Of a DNA stretch of 64,000 nucleotides, positions 1 to 7,554 are shown piece by piece. Within the stretch, counting starts at the first letter, position 1. Every line of letters starts with the position of its first letter. The DNA is from WTFY01 sp965220895. GTDB lineage: Bacteria; Pseudomonadota; Gammaproteobacteria; UBA4575. Position numbers and translations under genes: made by a program. The DNA lies in NCBI GenBank assembly GCA_965220895.1, contig OZ244850.1, positions 1,905,453 through 1,969,452 on the forward strand. Direction: 5' to 3'. A model generated the notes under the pieces. The model saw only the letters and a program-made list of their open reading frames with translations, had not been told where the DNA came from and did not search any database.

Positions 1-76
1 GCTGTAGAAGCAATGGTTGCGTGAACGGTATCCCTCGTACCCCGTTGACCGGAAACCCTGAAAGGATCTGTTGACC

Positions 77-1033
77 ATGTTGCTGAAAACCACCCGGGCT
101 TGCGATATCCGCGAATCCCAGGTCACCGATGAATCGCTTTACATCGAGCGGCGAAAGTTCATGCAGGGTACCGCCGCCCTGGCAGGGGCATCCCTGCTCC
201 CGGCATCCTCCCTGTGGCCACAACCCGCACATGCTGCCATTAGCATCGGGGCTGTCGAAAAAAGCGTATTCTCGACCGCCGAGGAACTCAACTCGTTCGA
301 GGATATTACGAGCTACAACAACTTCTACGAGCTCGGTCTGAAAAAAGGCGATCCGAAGCGAAACGCGGACCGCCTCATTACCGAACCGTGGAGCATCCGG
401 GTGGAAGGCGAATGCGACAAGCCGGGCGACTATGACCTGGAAGACTTCATTCCTGCCCCACGGCTTGAGGAACGGATCTATCGCCTGCGCTGTGTGGAGG
501 CCTGGTCGATGGTCATCCCCTGGGTAGGCGTTGAACTGGGACCCGTGCTGAAGCGTTTCGAGCCCACGTCCAAGGCCAAGTACGTACAGTTCTTCACCCT
601 GTACGATCCGAAGAACCTGCCGGGCCAAAGGCGTTCGGTGCTGGACTGGCCGTACCGCGAGGGCCTGAGAATGGATGAGGCCATGCATCCCCTGACCATA
701 CTGGCCGTGGGGCTGTACGGGAAAGTATTGCCGAACCAGAACGGTGCGCCGCTGCGCCTGGTCGTGCCATGGAAATACGGTTTCAAGAGTATCAAGTCGA
801 TCGTTCGCATACGCTTTTCCCAGTCCGAGCCTGCGACCAGCTGGAATCAGTCAGCGCCCCGTGAGTACGGCTTTTACTCGAACGTCAACCCGGCGGTGAA
901 CCACCCGCGCTGGAGCCAGAAAAGGGAGCGCAGGATCGGGGAGATCCTGAAGCGAAAGACCCTGCCGTTCAACGGCTATGCGGAGCAGGTGGCCGACCTG
1001 TATGCAGGCATGGACCTCAAAAAGCATTTCTGA
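77..1033 (+). CDS. msrP: MsrP, periplasmic protein-methionine-sulfoxide reductase, molybdopterin subunit
   Basis: MsrP (YedY) reduces oxidised methionines in periplasmic proteins, taking electrons from the membrane partner MsrQ. The N-terminus carries a twin-arginine signal (ERRKFMQG at about residue 25) followed by a hydrophobic Ala-rich stretch, so it is exported folded by Tat. The Moco-ligating cysteine lies in RCVEAWSMVIPW near residue 139. The length of 318 residues is close to E. coli MsrP (334). The ATG at 77 has an AAGGA 10 nt upstream; an in-frame TTG at 71 is the alternative start. msrQ follows 13 nt later, the usual two-gene operon. Confidence 0.95.
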   Translation: MLLKTTRACDIRESQVTDESLYIERRKFMQGTAALAGASLLPASSLWPQPAHAAISIGAVEKSVFSTAEELNSFEDITSYNNFYELGLKKGDPKRNADRLITEPWSIRVEGECDKPGDYDLEDFIPAPRLEERIYRLRCVEAWSMVIPWVGVELGPVLKRFEPTSKAKYVQFFTLYDPKNLPGQRRSVLDWPYREGLRMDEAMHPLTILAVGLYGKVLPNQNGAPLRLVVPWKYGFKSIKSIVRIRFSQSEPATSWNQSAPREYGFYSNVNPAVNHPRWSQKRERRIGEILKRKTLPFNGYAEQVADLYAGMDLKKHF

Positions 1034-1046
1034 GCAGGGCCTTCAC

Positions 1047-1634
1047 ATGCGCCTTGGCAAGCCCCTGGTCTTTATTGCTTGCCTGGTCCCGCTGGCCTGC
1101 TACGGCTACTGGTTCTTTACAGATTCACTGGGGGCGAACCCCATCGAGGCCATCACCCGAAGGGCCGGTGACTGGGCACTGCGGTTTTTACTGATCACTT
1201 TGGCCATCTCGCCGCTGAGAAAACTGACGGGCTGGCACGCGCTTGTGCGCTACAGAAGGATGCTCGGCCTGTTCACCTTCTTTTACGTGTGCGTGCACCT
1301 GTTGCTGTATGTCACCCTGGACAAGTTTTTTGATCTCGCCGAGATCATCGAGGATGTCATCGACCGACCCTTTATCACCGTGGGATTCACCGCCTTTGTG
1401 CTGCTGCTGCCGCTGGCAGCGACTTCGACCGACAGGATGGTCGAGGTGCTGCAGCACCGATGGACGCAGCTGCACCGCCTGGTCTACGTGGTGGCCATGC
1501 TGGCCGTTCTGCATTTCTGGTGGATGGTCAAGATCGACACCAGAGAGCCTGCCATCTATGCGGCCATTCTCGCCGTCCTTCTCGGCTTCAGGCTGACGTT
1601 CTACCTGAAGAGGAAATTGCGGCCCGCAGCCTAG
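1047..1634 (+). CDS. msrQ: MsrQ, heme-binding membrane subunit of the MsrPQ system
   Basis: MsrQ is a ferric-reductase-like integral membrane protein (heme b, flavin) that passes quinone or flavin electrons to MsrP. The 195-residue product has hydrophobic helices throughout, including the start (LVFIACLVPLACYGYWF), and membrane-embedded histidines in YVCVHLLLYV, LHRLVYVVAML and LHFWWMV that fit heme ligation. I chose the ATG at 1047 because it lies just after the msrP stop and gives the family length; an upstream in-frame ATG at 978 would read deep into msrP. The stop overlaps the last bases of the convergent gene at 1631. Confidence 0.93.
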   Translation: MRLGKPLVFIACLVPLACYGYWFFTDSLGANPIEAITRRAGDWALRFLLITLAISPLRKLTGWHALVRYRRMLGLFTFFYVCVHLLLYVTLDKFFDLAEIIEDVIDRPFITVGFTAFVLLLPLAATSTDRMVEVLQHRWTQLHRLVYVVAMLAVLHFWWMVKIDTREPAIYAAILAVLLGFRLTFYLKRKLRPAA

Positions 1635-2107
1635 AGGTGCACGGACACCAGGTACCGGGAATAGCTTTCGCGCATGGATGTGCGTTCGTCCACGGAGGTT
1701 TTCAGGATGTTCTCGAGCACCACCTCGAACTCGCGCTGGATGATCTTGAAAAAGATCTCGGTGAGCGGGCGTTTTCCCGTCGGCAGGGCAATGACCTTTT
1801 GCTGGAATCGCAATGGAAAGATGGTATCCCCGCGAAACAGGATCTTGACGGCAAATACCCAGCGCCAGTCCCAGGAATATATGGTCAGTGCAGCGTTTCC
1901 TGCGTAGATTTCAAAGGACTCGCCGTCCTTCATGACGCCTTCGCTGAACACGACCGCCTGATAGGCGCTGGTGTTGTTGGAGCTGATGAGGTTGGCCCCG
2001 ACGATGTCAGCCTTCTCCGAGTAAGGGCGGAGCCGTTCATACAGGGCAGGGTAGAATAGCTGCAGGAAGGCCAGCAGCATCGGGTAGTGGTCATGCGTGG
2101 CAACCAT
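1631..2107 (-). CDS. Protein of unknown function
   Basis: A 158-residue soluble protein that I do not recognise. It begins MVATHDHYPMLLAFLQLFYP and is rich in aromatic and charged residues, with no signal peptide and no membrane helix. Longer readings are possible from the ATG at 2161 or further upstream, but the latter run through tRNA-Arg and yield the false MARPERFELPTTW leader often seen when a tRNA is translated, so I reject them. No good ribosome site marks any start, so the exact N-terminus is uncertain. It converges on msrQ with a 4-nt overlap and lies back to back with the tRNA. Confidence 0.6.
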   Translation of the reverse strand: MVATHDHYPMLLAFLQLFYPALYERLRPYSEKADIVGANLISSNNTSAYQAVVFSEGVMKDGESFEIYAGNAALTIYSWDWRWVFAVKILFRGDTIFPLRFQQKVIALPTGKRPLTEIFFKIIQREFEVVLENILKTSVDERTSMRESYSRYLVSVHL

Positions 2108-2161
2108 CGTTGAATAGTGTTCTAATTCGAATCCTCGTTCAATCCCCAATCGATTGATCAT

Positions 2162-2238
2162 GCGCCCGTAGCTCAGCTGGATAGAGTACCTGGCTTCGAA
2201 CCAGGTGGTCGGGAGTTCGAATCTCTCCGGGCGCGCCA
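2162..2238 (+). tRNA. tRNA-Arg (anticodon TCG)
   Basis: The cloverleaf can be folded by eye. The acceptor stem is GCGCCCG with CGGGCGC, the anticodon stem CCTGG/CCAGG encloses the loop CTTCGAA (anticodon TCG, reading CGA), and the T arm holds TTCGAAT. The discriminator is G and CCA is encoded at 2236-2238. An IS481-family element begins 15 nt after the CCA. Confidence 0.97.
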
Positions 2239-2253
2239 TTTTGATTTCGGTCC

Positions 2254-2300
2254 GTACCGGGGACATGGTATACGTTTTATACCGGAGACATGGTTAACAC
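2254..2300. repeat. Left terminal inverted repeat of the IS481 element, bipartite
   Basis: It holds two direct copies of a motif: CCGGGGACATGGTAT in the outer half and ACCGGAGACATGGTTAAC in the inner half, separated by an AT-rich spacer. The transposase stop codon (2294-2296) lies inside the inner copy. Confidence 0.85.
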
Positions 2301-3466
2301 TTTTTCGGTATAAACGGGTTCTCTGCGGGTTCGACCCGTCCGGCTTCTTCGTCGAAGAAGCCTAAATCATATTGCATGAAGCTGACAAGCCAGATGCGGT
2401 CTTCGACCTCCCGTATGCCCACGACCTGGCCGGCGAAGACGGTGCTGAGGTTGATCTTTCGTCGTCCGATACAGATGCGCCCGCACTGGGTGACCTTGAG
2501 GGTGCGGTCGTGGAAGGGGTATTGCGGGGGTTGCGGCGGGGCATAGGGGCGTGTGGAGGGTGTATAGACATCTGCGGGATACAGGCCGCCGAGGGCCTGG
2601 TGCGGTCGTTCATGGTTGTATACCCGGATAAAGTCGTCGAAGCGGCTTTGCTGTTGCAGGGAGTTGAAGGAAGCGGGTCGGGTGGCTTCTTTCTTGAGGG
2701 TCAGGTGCATGCGTTCATGGCGCCCGTTCTGCTGGGGCTGTCCGGGCTGGATGCGTTCGATGCGGATGCCCAGGCGCAGCCACCAGACCGACAGGGAACT
2801 GAGGCCGAACAGGGCATTGGGCGAGGCGAAGGGGACGCCGTGATCGGTGCGGATGGCCTGGGGCAGCCCATAGGCGTTGAAGGCCTGCTCGAAGACCGTG
2901 CGTGCGAAGGGGGATTTTGTCGAGTCCAGGGCCTCACAGGCAAGCAGGTAGCGGGAGTGATAGTCGGTGAGAGTAAGGGGATAGCAGTAGGCCTGGTTGC
3001 CGAGGCGGAACTGGCCCTTGTAGTCGGCACACCACAGGGCGTTGGGGGCTTGTGCATCGCTTAAAGCGGTGCCTTGGGCACGCCGGCGCCGGCGTTTGCG
3101 CCGTTTCACCAGGCCGTGACGGTCCAGCACCGCGTGGATCGTGCTCTTGGCCGGAGGATGGACCAGGGCATAGGCCCGCATCAGCTTCTCGCGGATCTTC
3201 GGCGCCCCCCAGCTCGGATGGTCACGCTTGATGCGCAGGATCGTTCGCTCCACCGGGTACGGCAGGCGGTTGGCATGACGATAGGGCCTGCGGCTGCGAT
3301 CGTCCAGCCCCTGCAGACCGCAGTCGCGATAGCGATTGAAGATCTTGTATCCGGTCACCCGGGAGATGCCGAACTCCCGGCACACCACCGCCATCTTCTC
3401 GCCCTCCAGCAACCGGGCTATAAATCGTATACGTTCATCCATCGGCTTACACTCTCTCCAAGGCAT
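2294..3466 (-). CDS. IS481-family transposase (DDE integrase fold)
   Basis: A 390-residue transposase. An N-terminal helix-turn-helix (residues about 10-50, EFGISRVTGYKIFNRY) precedes a rve-type catalytic core with the expected acidic triad: Asp in LWCADYKGQF, Asp in IRTDHGVPF and Glu in GRHERMHLTLKKE. It moves its own element by cutting and joining at the terminal repeats. The ATG at 3466 was chosen because it has GGAG 8-11 nt upstream and lies within the element; the longer reading to 3556 crosses the right repeat into flanking DNA. No frameshift or stop interrupts it. Confidence 0.95.
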   Translation of the reverse strand: MPWRECKPMDERIRFIARLLEGEKMAVVCREFGISRVTGYKIFNRYRDCGLQGLDDRSRRPYRHANRLPYPVERTILRIKRDHPSWGAPKIREKLMRAYALVHPPAKSTIHAVLDRHGLVKRRKRRRRRAQGTALSDAQAPNALWCADYKGQFRLGNQAYCYPLTLTDYHSRYLLACEALDSTKSPFARTVFEQAFNAYGLPQAIRTDHGVPFASPNALFGLSSLSVWWLRLGIRIERIQPGQPQQNGRHERMHLTLKKEATRPASFNSLQQQSRFDDFIRVYNHERPHQALGGLYPADVYTPSTRPYAPPQPPQYPFHDRTLKVTQCGRICIGRRKINLSTVFAGQVVGIREVEDRIWLVSFMQYDLGFFDEEAGRVEPAENPFIPKKC

Positions 3467-3493
3467 TCCAAGGTCTCCCTCAAATGCTCTATT

Positions 3494-3540
3494 GTGTAAA
3501 CCATGTCTCCGGTATTTGCTGTAAGCTATGTCTCGGGTAC
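3494..3540. repeat. Right terminal inverted repeat of the IS481 element, bipartite
   Basis: The reverse complement aligns with 2254-2300 over the full 47 bp with mismatches, mostly in the outer half and the spacer. It has the same two-copy arrangement of the ACATGG-type motif. The inner half (GTGTAAACCATGTCTCCGGT) is nearly identical to its partner. Confidence 0.85.
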
Positions 3541-3612
3541 TACATTCGGTTGTCATCTTTTGCAGGGCAGCAGAATACGCTTGTCTTGTATGAAGTCTGG
3601 AACCCCCACTTC

Positions 3613-3644
3613 AGGGCTGCATGTCGCAGCCCTTGTTATTGTTT
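3613..3644 (+). terminator. Rho-independent terminator, probably originally that of tRNA-Arg
   Basis: A perfect 8-bp stem AGGGCTGC / GCAGCCCT with a 5-nt loop is followed by the T-rich TGTTATTGTTT. It reads on the plus strand, downstream of tRNA-Arg, but the IS481 element now separates the two by 1.3 kb. Confidence 0.7.
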
Positions 3645-3690
3645 AGACCATATCTTTAGAAGTTACTGATCCCAAGGGGCGCATTTGCCT

Positions 3691-3727
3691 TTGAATTAAT
3701 ATTCATATTAATAATAATTACTATTAA
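3691..3727 (+). promoter_or_regulatory. AT-rich promoter with a candidate Fur box for the porin gene
   Basis: Positions 3708-3727 form a 20-bp near-palindrome (18 of 20 positions symmetrical) containing AATAATAATTACTATT. Compared by eye with the Fur consensus it matches about 13 of 19 positions, including the AATAAT and ATTATT-like hexamers. TTGAAT at 3691 could be a -35 element, placing the palindrome over the -10 region, a usual repression geometry. Identification as Fur is inference; another AT-rich operator is possible. Confidence 0.5.
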
Positions 3728-3794
3728 CACTATGATTCGTTTTCATAAAAATGTAATATGCGCACCAGAATGTGACAGTTTCTTGGAGATACCG

Positions 3795-5036
3795 ATGATT
3801 TTATATGTGTCAAAGTTGAGATTTTGGCTCGGCCTGTTGGTGATGGCCTTGGCCCTGCCTGGCCATGCCGAAATGATTATGGTGGACAAAGCCGAATACG
3901 AGAGCCTGAAAAAGGCGGTTGAATTCTTGATGTCCGAACAGAAAAAGGCCATGGATGCGGCAGCCCGTGCTGAAGAAAAGGCGGATGAAGCTACAGAGAT
4001 CGCCGTGGCGACTGCCGAAGTTGTTGAAGAAGGCCCGATGGCCGTGTTTGAAGGGATCTCGCTGGGTGGCTACGGCGAAGTGCACTACAACAACTATGAT
4101 GCAAAAGACAGTTCGAGGGACGAGGATGATGCCGATCTCCACCGTTTCGTCATCTTTTTGAACAAGGATTTCAGCGACAATCTGCGCATGGTATCCGAGT
4201 TCGAGATCGAGCATGGTGGGGTAGAGCCGGATGGTGATCCACTGGGCGGTGAGGTCGAGATGGAGCAGGCGTACCTCGAGTACGATATGAGCGATCACAC
4301 CCAGGTGCGTGCCGGTGTATTCCTGGTACCGGCCGGTATCCTCAATGAAACCCATGAGCCGCCGACATTCTATGGTGTCGAGCGAAACGTTGTGGAAAAT
4401 ATCCTTATCCCGTCTACCTGGTGGGAAATCGGTGCCGGCATGACCCATCGTTGGGACAACGGATTCAGTGCAGATGTGGCGTTTCACAGCGGACTGGAGA
4501 TTCCCGATAGTGGCCGTATCCGAAGCGGGCGGCAAAAAGCTTCCAATGTCGAAGCGGAAGATCTGGCCACCACGGTGCGCCTGCGCTATACGGGTATGCC
4601 GGGGCTGGAGCTGGCTGGCTCTGTACAGTTCCAGAAAGATGCCAACCAGGAAGGTGGTGACATGATCGAGGATGCGCAGCTTTACACTGCCCATGCGGTC
4701 CTCAGCAAAGGTCCGTTCGGGCTGACGGCGCTGTATGCAAAGTGGGAACTCGATGGTGATATTGAGGATGATCCCAGCGGTGCAGATGACCAGGATGGCT
4801 GGTACATTACGCCGAGTTTCAAGCCGGTCGACTGGCTCGGTCTGTATGCGAGTTACCAAGAGGTGGAAGGCGCCCGTTCGCAAGACCAGTTCGAGCAGTG
4901 GGAATTGGGTTTCAACTGGTGGTTGCACCCCAACGCTGTAGTCAAGGCCAACTACAAGGATCGCGAGCATGACAACAGTGACGACAGAGGAAGGGATTTC
5001 GACGGCTTTGATCTGGGCGTCGGCTGGATGTTCTGA
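3795..5036 (+). CDS. Outer-membrane porin with N-terminal coiled coil, phosphate-selective-porin-like
   Basis: A 413-residue beta-barrel protein. A signal peptide (MILYVSKLRFWLGLLVMALALPGHA) is followed by a short Lys/Glu/Ala-rich coiled coil (residues about 35-80), then alternating amphipathic strands starting at ISLGGYGEVHYNNY and ending with the aromatic C-terminus LGVGWMF expected for BAM substrates. Similar porins are usually annotated as OprO/OprP-like, but the solute cannot be told from sequence. The ATG at 3795 has GGAG 6 nt upstream. An FMN-binding and a PepSY protein follow on the same strand, suggesting a shared role in an envelope redox or metal-uptake module. Confidence 0.85.
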   Translation: MILYVSKLRFWLGLLVMALALPGHAEMIMVDKAEYESLKKAVEFLMSEQKKAMDAAARAEEKADEATEIAVATAEVVEEGPMAVFEGISLGGYGEVHYNNYDAKDSSRDEDDADLHRFVIFLNKDFSDNLRMVSEFEIEHGGVEPDGDPLGGEVEMEQAYLEYDMSDHTQVRAGVFLVPAGILNETHEPPTFYGVERNVVENILIPSTWWEIGAGMTHRWDNGFSADVAFHSGLEIPDSGRIRSGRQKASNVEAEDLATTVRLRYTGMPGLELAGSVQFQKDANQEGGDMIEDAQLYTAHAVLSKGPFGLTALYAKWELDGDIEDDPSGADDQDGWYITPSFKPVDWLGLYASYQEVEGARSQDQFEQWELGFNWWLHPNAVVKANYKDREHDNSDDRGRDFDGFDLGVGWMF

Positions 5037-5114
5037 TCGCAGGCGATTCCTATCAAGTGAGCAGGGCGACAGTGCCGGGAGCATCCCTTAATTTTCATGG
5101 ACTAAGGCATCAGC

Positions 5115-5627
5115 TTGGAAAGATTTCTCCTCGTCGCCCTACTCATAGGGTTGTCTGGTACGCTGCAGGCCAAGGGGGTGTACCAGACTCCTGAAAAGTT
5201 CCTGTCACTTACGTTCAGTGAGGTTCCTGAGGCCCAGCGCATTCTCCTGACCGGCGACCTGTCCAAGCGCGTCAAGACCATTCTCGCGCATCGCTACAAG
5301 AAAATTCGGGTTCCTTACTGGCAAACAGGGTGTCGCAGCGCCTGGATTCTGGAAGAAATCGGCAAGGAGCGTTTCATTACCACAGGATTCGTGGTCAACT
5401 CCGGAGGCCTCGAAAAGGTCAAGGTCCTGATTTTCCGGGAAAGCCGGGGCTGGGAGGTGAAACATGACTACTTTGGCGAACAGTTCATCGATGCTAGGCT
5501 ATCCGACAACCGCCTCACCAAAAGGATCGATAACATTTCCGGAGCGACACTGTCGGTTCGGGCCGTGACCAAACTTTCCAAAATGGCCTTGATGCTTCAC
5601 GCCCACGTGACCGAGGGCACCTGCTGA
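5115..5627 (+). CDS. Exported FMN-binding protein, predicted covalent flavinylation target
   Basis: A 170-residue protein with a signal peptide (MERFLLVALLIGLSGTLQA) and a C-terminal FMN-binding domain. The flavinylation motif DNISGAT at residues 139-145 predicts that FMN is attached through a phosphoester bond to Thr145 by ApbE, which is encoded nearby. Family members of this type (as in NqrC and RnfG) carry electrons outside the cytoplasm. Translation appears to start at TTG 5115, with TAAGG 7 nt upstream; no ATG offers a full signal peptide. Two cysteines (GCRSAW and the C-terminal EGTC) are present. The PepSY gene follows after 14 nt. Confidence 0.85.
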   Translation: MERFLLVALLIGLSGTLQAKGVYQTPEKFLSLTFSEVPEAQRILLTGDLSKRVKTILAHRYKKIRVPYWQTGCRSAWILEEIGKERFITTGFVVNSGGLEKVKVLIFRESRGWEVKHDYFGEQFIDARLSDNRLTKRIDNISGATLSVRAVTKLSKMALMLHAHVTEGTC

Positions 5628-5641
5628 GCTAGCCCGCATCC

Positions 5642-6358
5642 ATGCAGAGTGACCTGTTTGTATGGCACCGCAGTATCGGGCTGGTGGCTGCGCTGTTTAT
5701 CTTTTTCCTGGTGGTGACCGGCATCGTGATCCAGCACAGCGATGGCCTGAATCTGCCGAGCAAGTACCTGTCGAATACCTGGCTGCTTCGGTATTACGGC
5801 ATCAAACCGAACCCCATCACCAGCTTCAACGTCGGCGAGCAGGTGATCTCGCATGCCGGCGAGACCCTTTACCTGTCTGGAAAGCCGATACCCGTCAAGG
5901 CCGGGGAGATGCATGGCGCGGTCACTCTCCACGATGTCATTGTCATTGCCACCTCCGACACGGTTCTTGTCTGTGATTCCACCGGTCAGGTGATCGATGA
6001 AATCACGGTACAGGATGGTTTGTATGAGTTTCCGCTGGGGATTGCCTTGACTGCACATGACACAGTGGTGATTCGCGGCACGAATGCTCATTGGGAAGCC
6101 GGCAACGGCTTTACAGTTTGGCAGGAAGTTCGCCGGGACGATCCAGCATGGGTGACCCCGTCTGTGACACCCCCCGATCTCAAAGACTTGATCGAAGCCC
6201 AGGACATGAGTTCACAAATCAGCTGGGAGCGTTTCCTGCTGGACCTGCACAGCGGGCGGGTTTTCGGCAAGTACGGGGTGTACGTAATTGATGCGGCAGG
6301 TATCTTGATACTGGTGCTTTCGATTACGGGAATCGTTCTATGGGTCACCCGGCGCTGA
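5642..6358 (+). CDS. PepSY-associated membrane protein, likely electron donor to the FMN protein
   Basis: A 238-residue protein with one N-terminal helix (GLVAALFIFFLVVTGIVIQH), a large periplasmic part, and a C-terminal helix (AGILILVLSITGIVLWVTRR), the pattern of PepSY_TM proteins. Histidines near both membrane segments (WHRSIG, IQHSDG, LDLHSG) could bind heme, as in related PepSY reductases; this is inference. The gene directly follows the FMN-binding gene and converges on apbE, so the three probably form a transmembrane route for electrons to a periplasmic flavin. Confidence 0.8.
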   Translation: MQSDLFVWHRSIGLVAALFIFFLVVTGIVIQHSDGLNLPSKYLSNTWLLRYYGIKPNPITSFNVGEQVISHAGETLYLSGKPIPVKAGEMHGAVTLHDVIVIATSDTVLVCDSTGQVIDEITVQDGLYEFPLGIALTAHDTVVIRGTNAHWEAGNGFTVWQEVRRDDPAWVTPSVTPPDLKDLIEAQDMSSQISWERFLLDLHSGRVFGKYGVYVIDAAGILILVLSITGIVLWVTRR

Positions 6359-6418
6359 GCTGACCGATTTGATAGTGGCAGGGCAGCAGTCCCGGGATTT
6401 CAGCCGGCACGATTGCGT

Positions 6419-7384
6419 TCAGGGCCCGGCCTCGAAGCGCTCCGAATAGTGGAGCTTTCCCTCGCGGTCGATGATGACCGCCTCTGCTGCATCCAGGCCA
6501 TTGATCAGCATCAGGCCCTTTTCGACACCCAGTACAAACACGCTGGTGGAAAGCGCATCGGTCATGATCGCATCAGGGCCAAGGACCGAGACGCTGGTCA
6601 CCTCCCGGGCCGAGGCACCGGTGAGTGGATCGAGAATGTGATGGTACAGCGTGCCGTCTTTTGAAAAGGATCGCTCATAGTCCCCGGAAGTGGACAGGGC
6701 CTGGTCCTGGAGGGACAAGGTCATGGCAATGTACCCCGGTTCTCGAGGGTCGCGGATTCCGATCCTCCATGGACGGTCCAAACGGTTGCCCAGCATTCGC
6801 ATGTCCCCGCCTGCAGTGACCTGGGCATGCCGGATCCCAAGCTCCGTCAGGTCCTGAACGGCCCGGTCCACGGCGTGCCCCTTGGCAATTCCGCCGAGGT
6901 CGATTTTCATGCCGGGTTTCAAAAAGGAGACGGTCTGCATTTCTGGATCCAGAACAATGTTTCTGTAATCGATGAGCGCCTTGGCCTGGCGGATTTTGTC
7001 GTCGTCGGGTTTGACCTGCTTTTGATAGTTGTACAAGTGTCCGACGCTTGCATAGGTGATGTCGAAAGCGCCTTTCGTCAATACGGACACATCCACTGAT
7101 TTTCGGATCACTTCAAACAGTTCAGGACTGACGGAGACGGGTTTCTCGTGTGCAAATTGGTTGATTTCTGACAACTGGCTTTCTTCGATATAGGGGCTCA
7201 TCAGGCGGTTCACCCGCTCCATGGTCTGCATCGCCTGGTCAATTCCCTGTCGGCGTATTCGAGCCTCCGGATGCCAAACCTCGACGCGGACAGTGGTTCC
7301 CATGGTGGTCGTTTCTTCGACCTCCCATTCCCCGAGTACCAGGCCGGTTGCACAGGACAGGCATATGAGAGTCAGCCACTTCAT
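6419..7384 (-). CDS. apbE: ApbE, FAD:protein FMN transferase
   Basis: ApbE splits FAD and attaches FMN covalently to a Thr/Ser in exported FMN-binding proteins. The 321-residue product starts with a hydrophobic export signal (MKWLTLICLSCATGLVLG, possibly a lipoprotein signal with Cys11) and contains the family motifs: KIDLGGIAKGHAVD, TAGGDMRMLG, STSGDYERSF and HHILDPLTG. The metal-binding Asp/Thr region near the C-terminus (GPDAIMTDALSTSVFVLG) is intact. It is convergent with the PepSY gene 60 nt away; its evident client is the FMN-binding protein at 5115, with Thr145 as acceptor. Confidence 0.95.
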   Translation of the reverse strand: MKWLTLICLSCATGLVLGEWEVEETTTMGTTVRVEVWHPEARIRRQGIDQAMQTMERVNRLMSPYIEESQLSEINQFAHEKPVSVSPELFEVIRKSVDVSVLTKGAFDITYASVGHLYNYQKQVKPDDDKIRQAKALIDYRNIVLDPEMQTVSFLKPGMKIDLGGIAKGHAVDRAVQDLTELGIRHAQVTAGGDMRMLGNRLDRPWRIGIRDPREPGYIAMTLSLQDQALSTSGDYERSFSKDGTLYHHILDPLTGASAREVTSVSVLGPDAIMTDALSTSVFVLGVEKGLMLINGLDAAEAVIIDREGKLHYSERFEAGP

Positions 7385-7554
7385 CCGATTACGAAATCCC
7401 TTGAAAAAATGATGAAAGGCCCCATCTTATAATTGAGTGCTGCGGGTTGCCGGGCCTTGAAAATCTGGCAGGTGTGCAGCATTCCATGTATTGATGGATT
7501 TTGAATGCATGCACCATTTTACAAACTGGACATGTTTACAGGGAGGGTAGCGAA

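Larger units (their letters stand above)
2254..3540 (-). mobile_element. IS481-family insertion sequence, apparently complete
   Basis: A 1287-bp unit bounded by two 47-bp imperfect inverted repeats (2254-2300 and 3494-3540) that enclose one full-length transposase on the minus strand. Both outer ends carry GTAC. As GTAC is its own reverse complement, it may be a 4-bp target duplication or part of the repeat. The element lies between tRNA-Arg and a stem-loop terminator at 3613-3644. The intact transposase and well-matched ends suggest a fairly recent insertion. Confidence 0.9.

Noticed and set aside
2108..2266. N-terminal extension of the minus-strand unknown protein through tRNA-Arg (MARPERFELPTTW leader)
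   Set aside because: It is the translation of the tRNA on the opposite strand, a well-known false annotation.
3810..5084. 424-codon open frame antisense to the porin gene
   Set aside because: The plus strand encodes a full porin with signal peptide, ribosome site and C-terminal aromatic residue; the antisense product has no recognisable domain.
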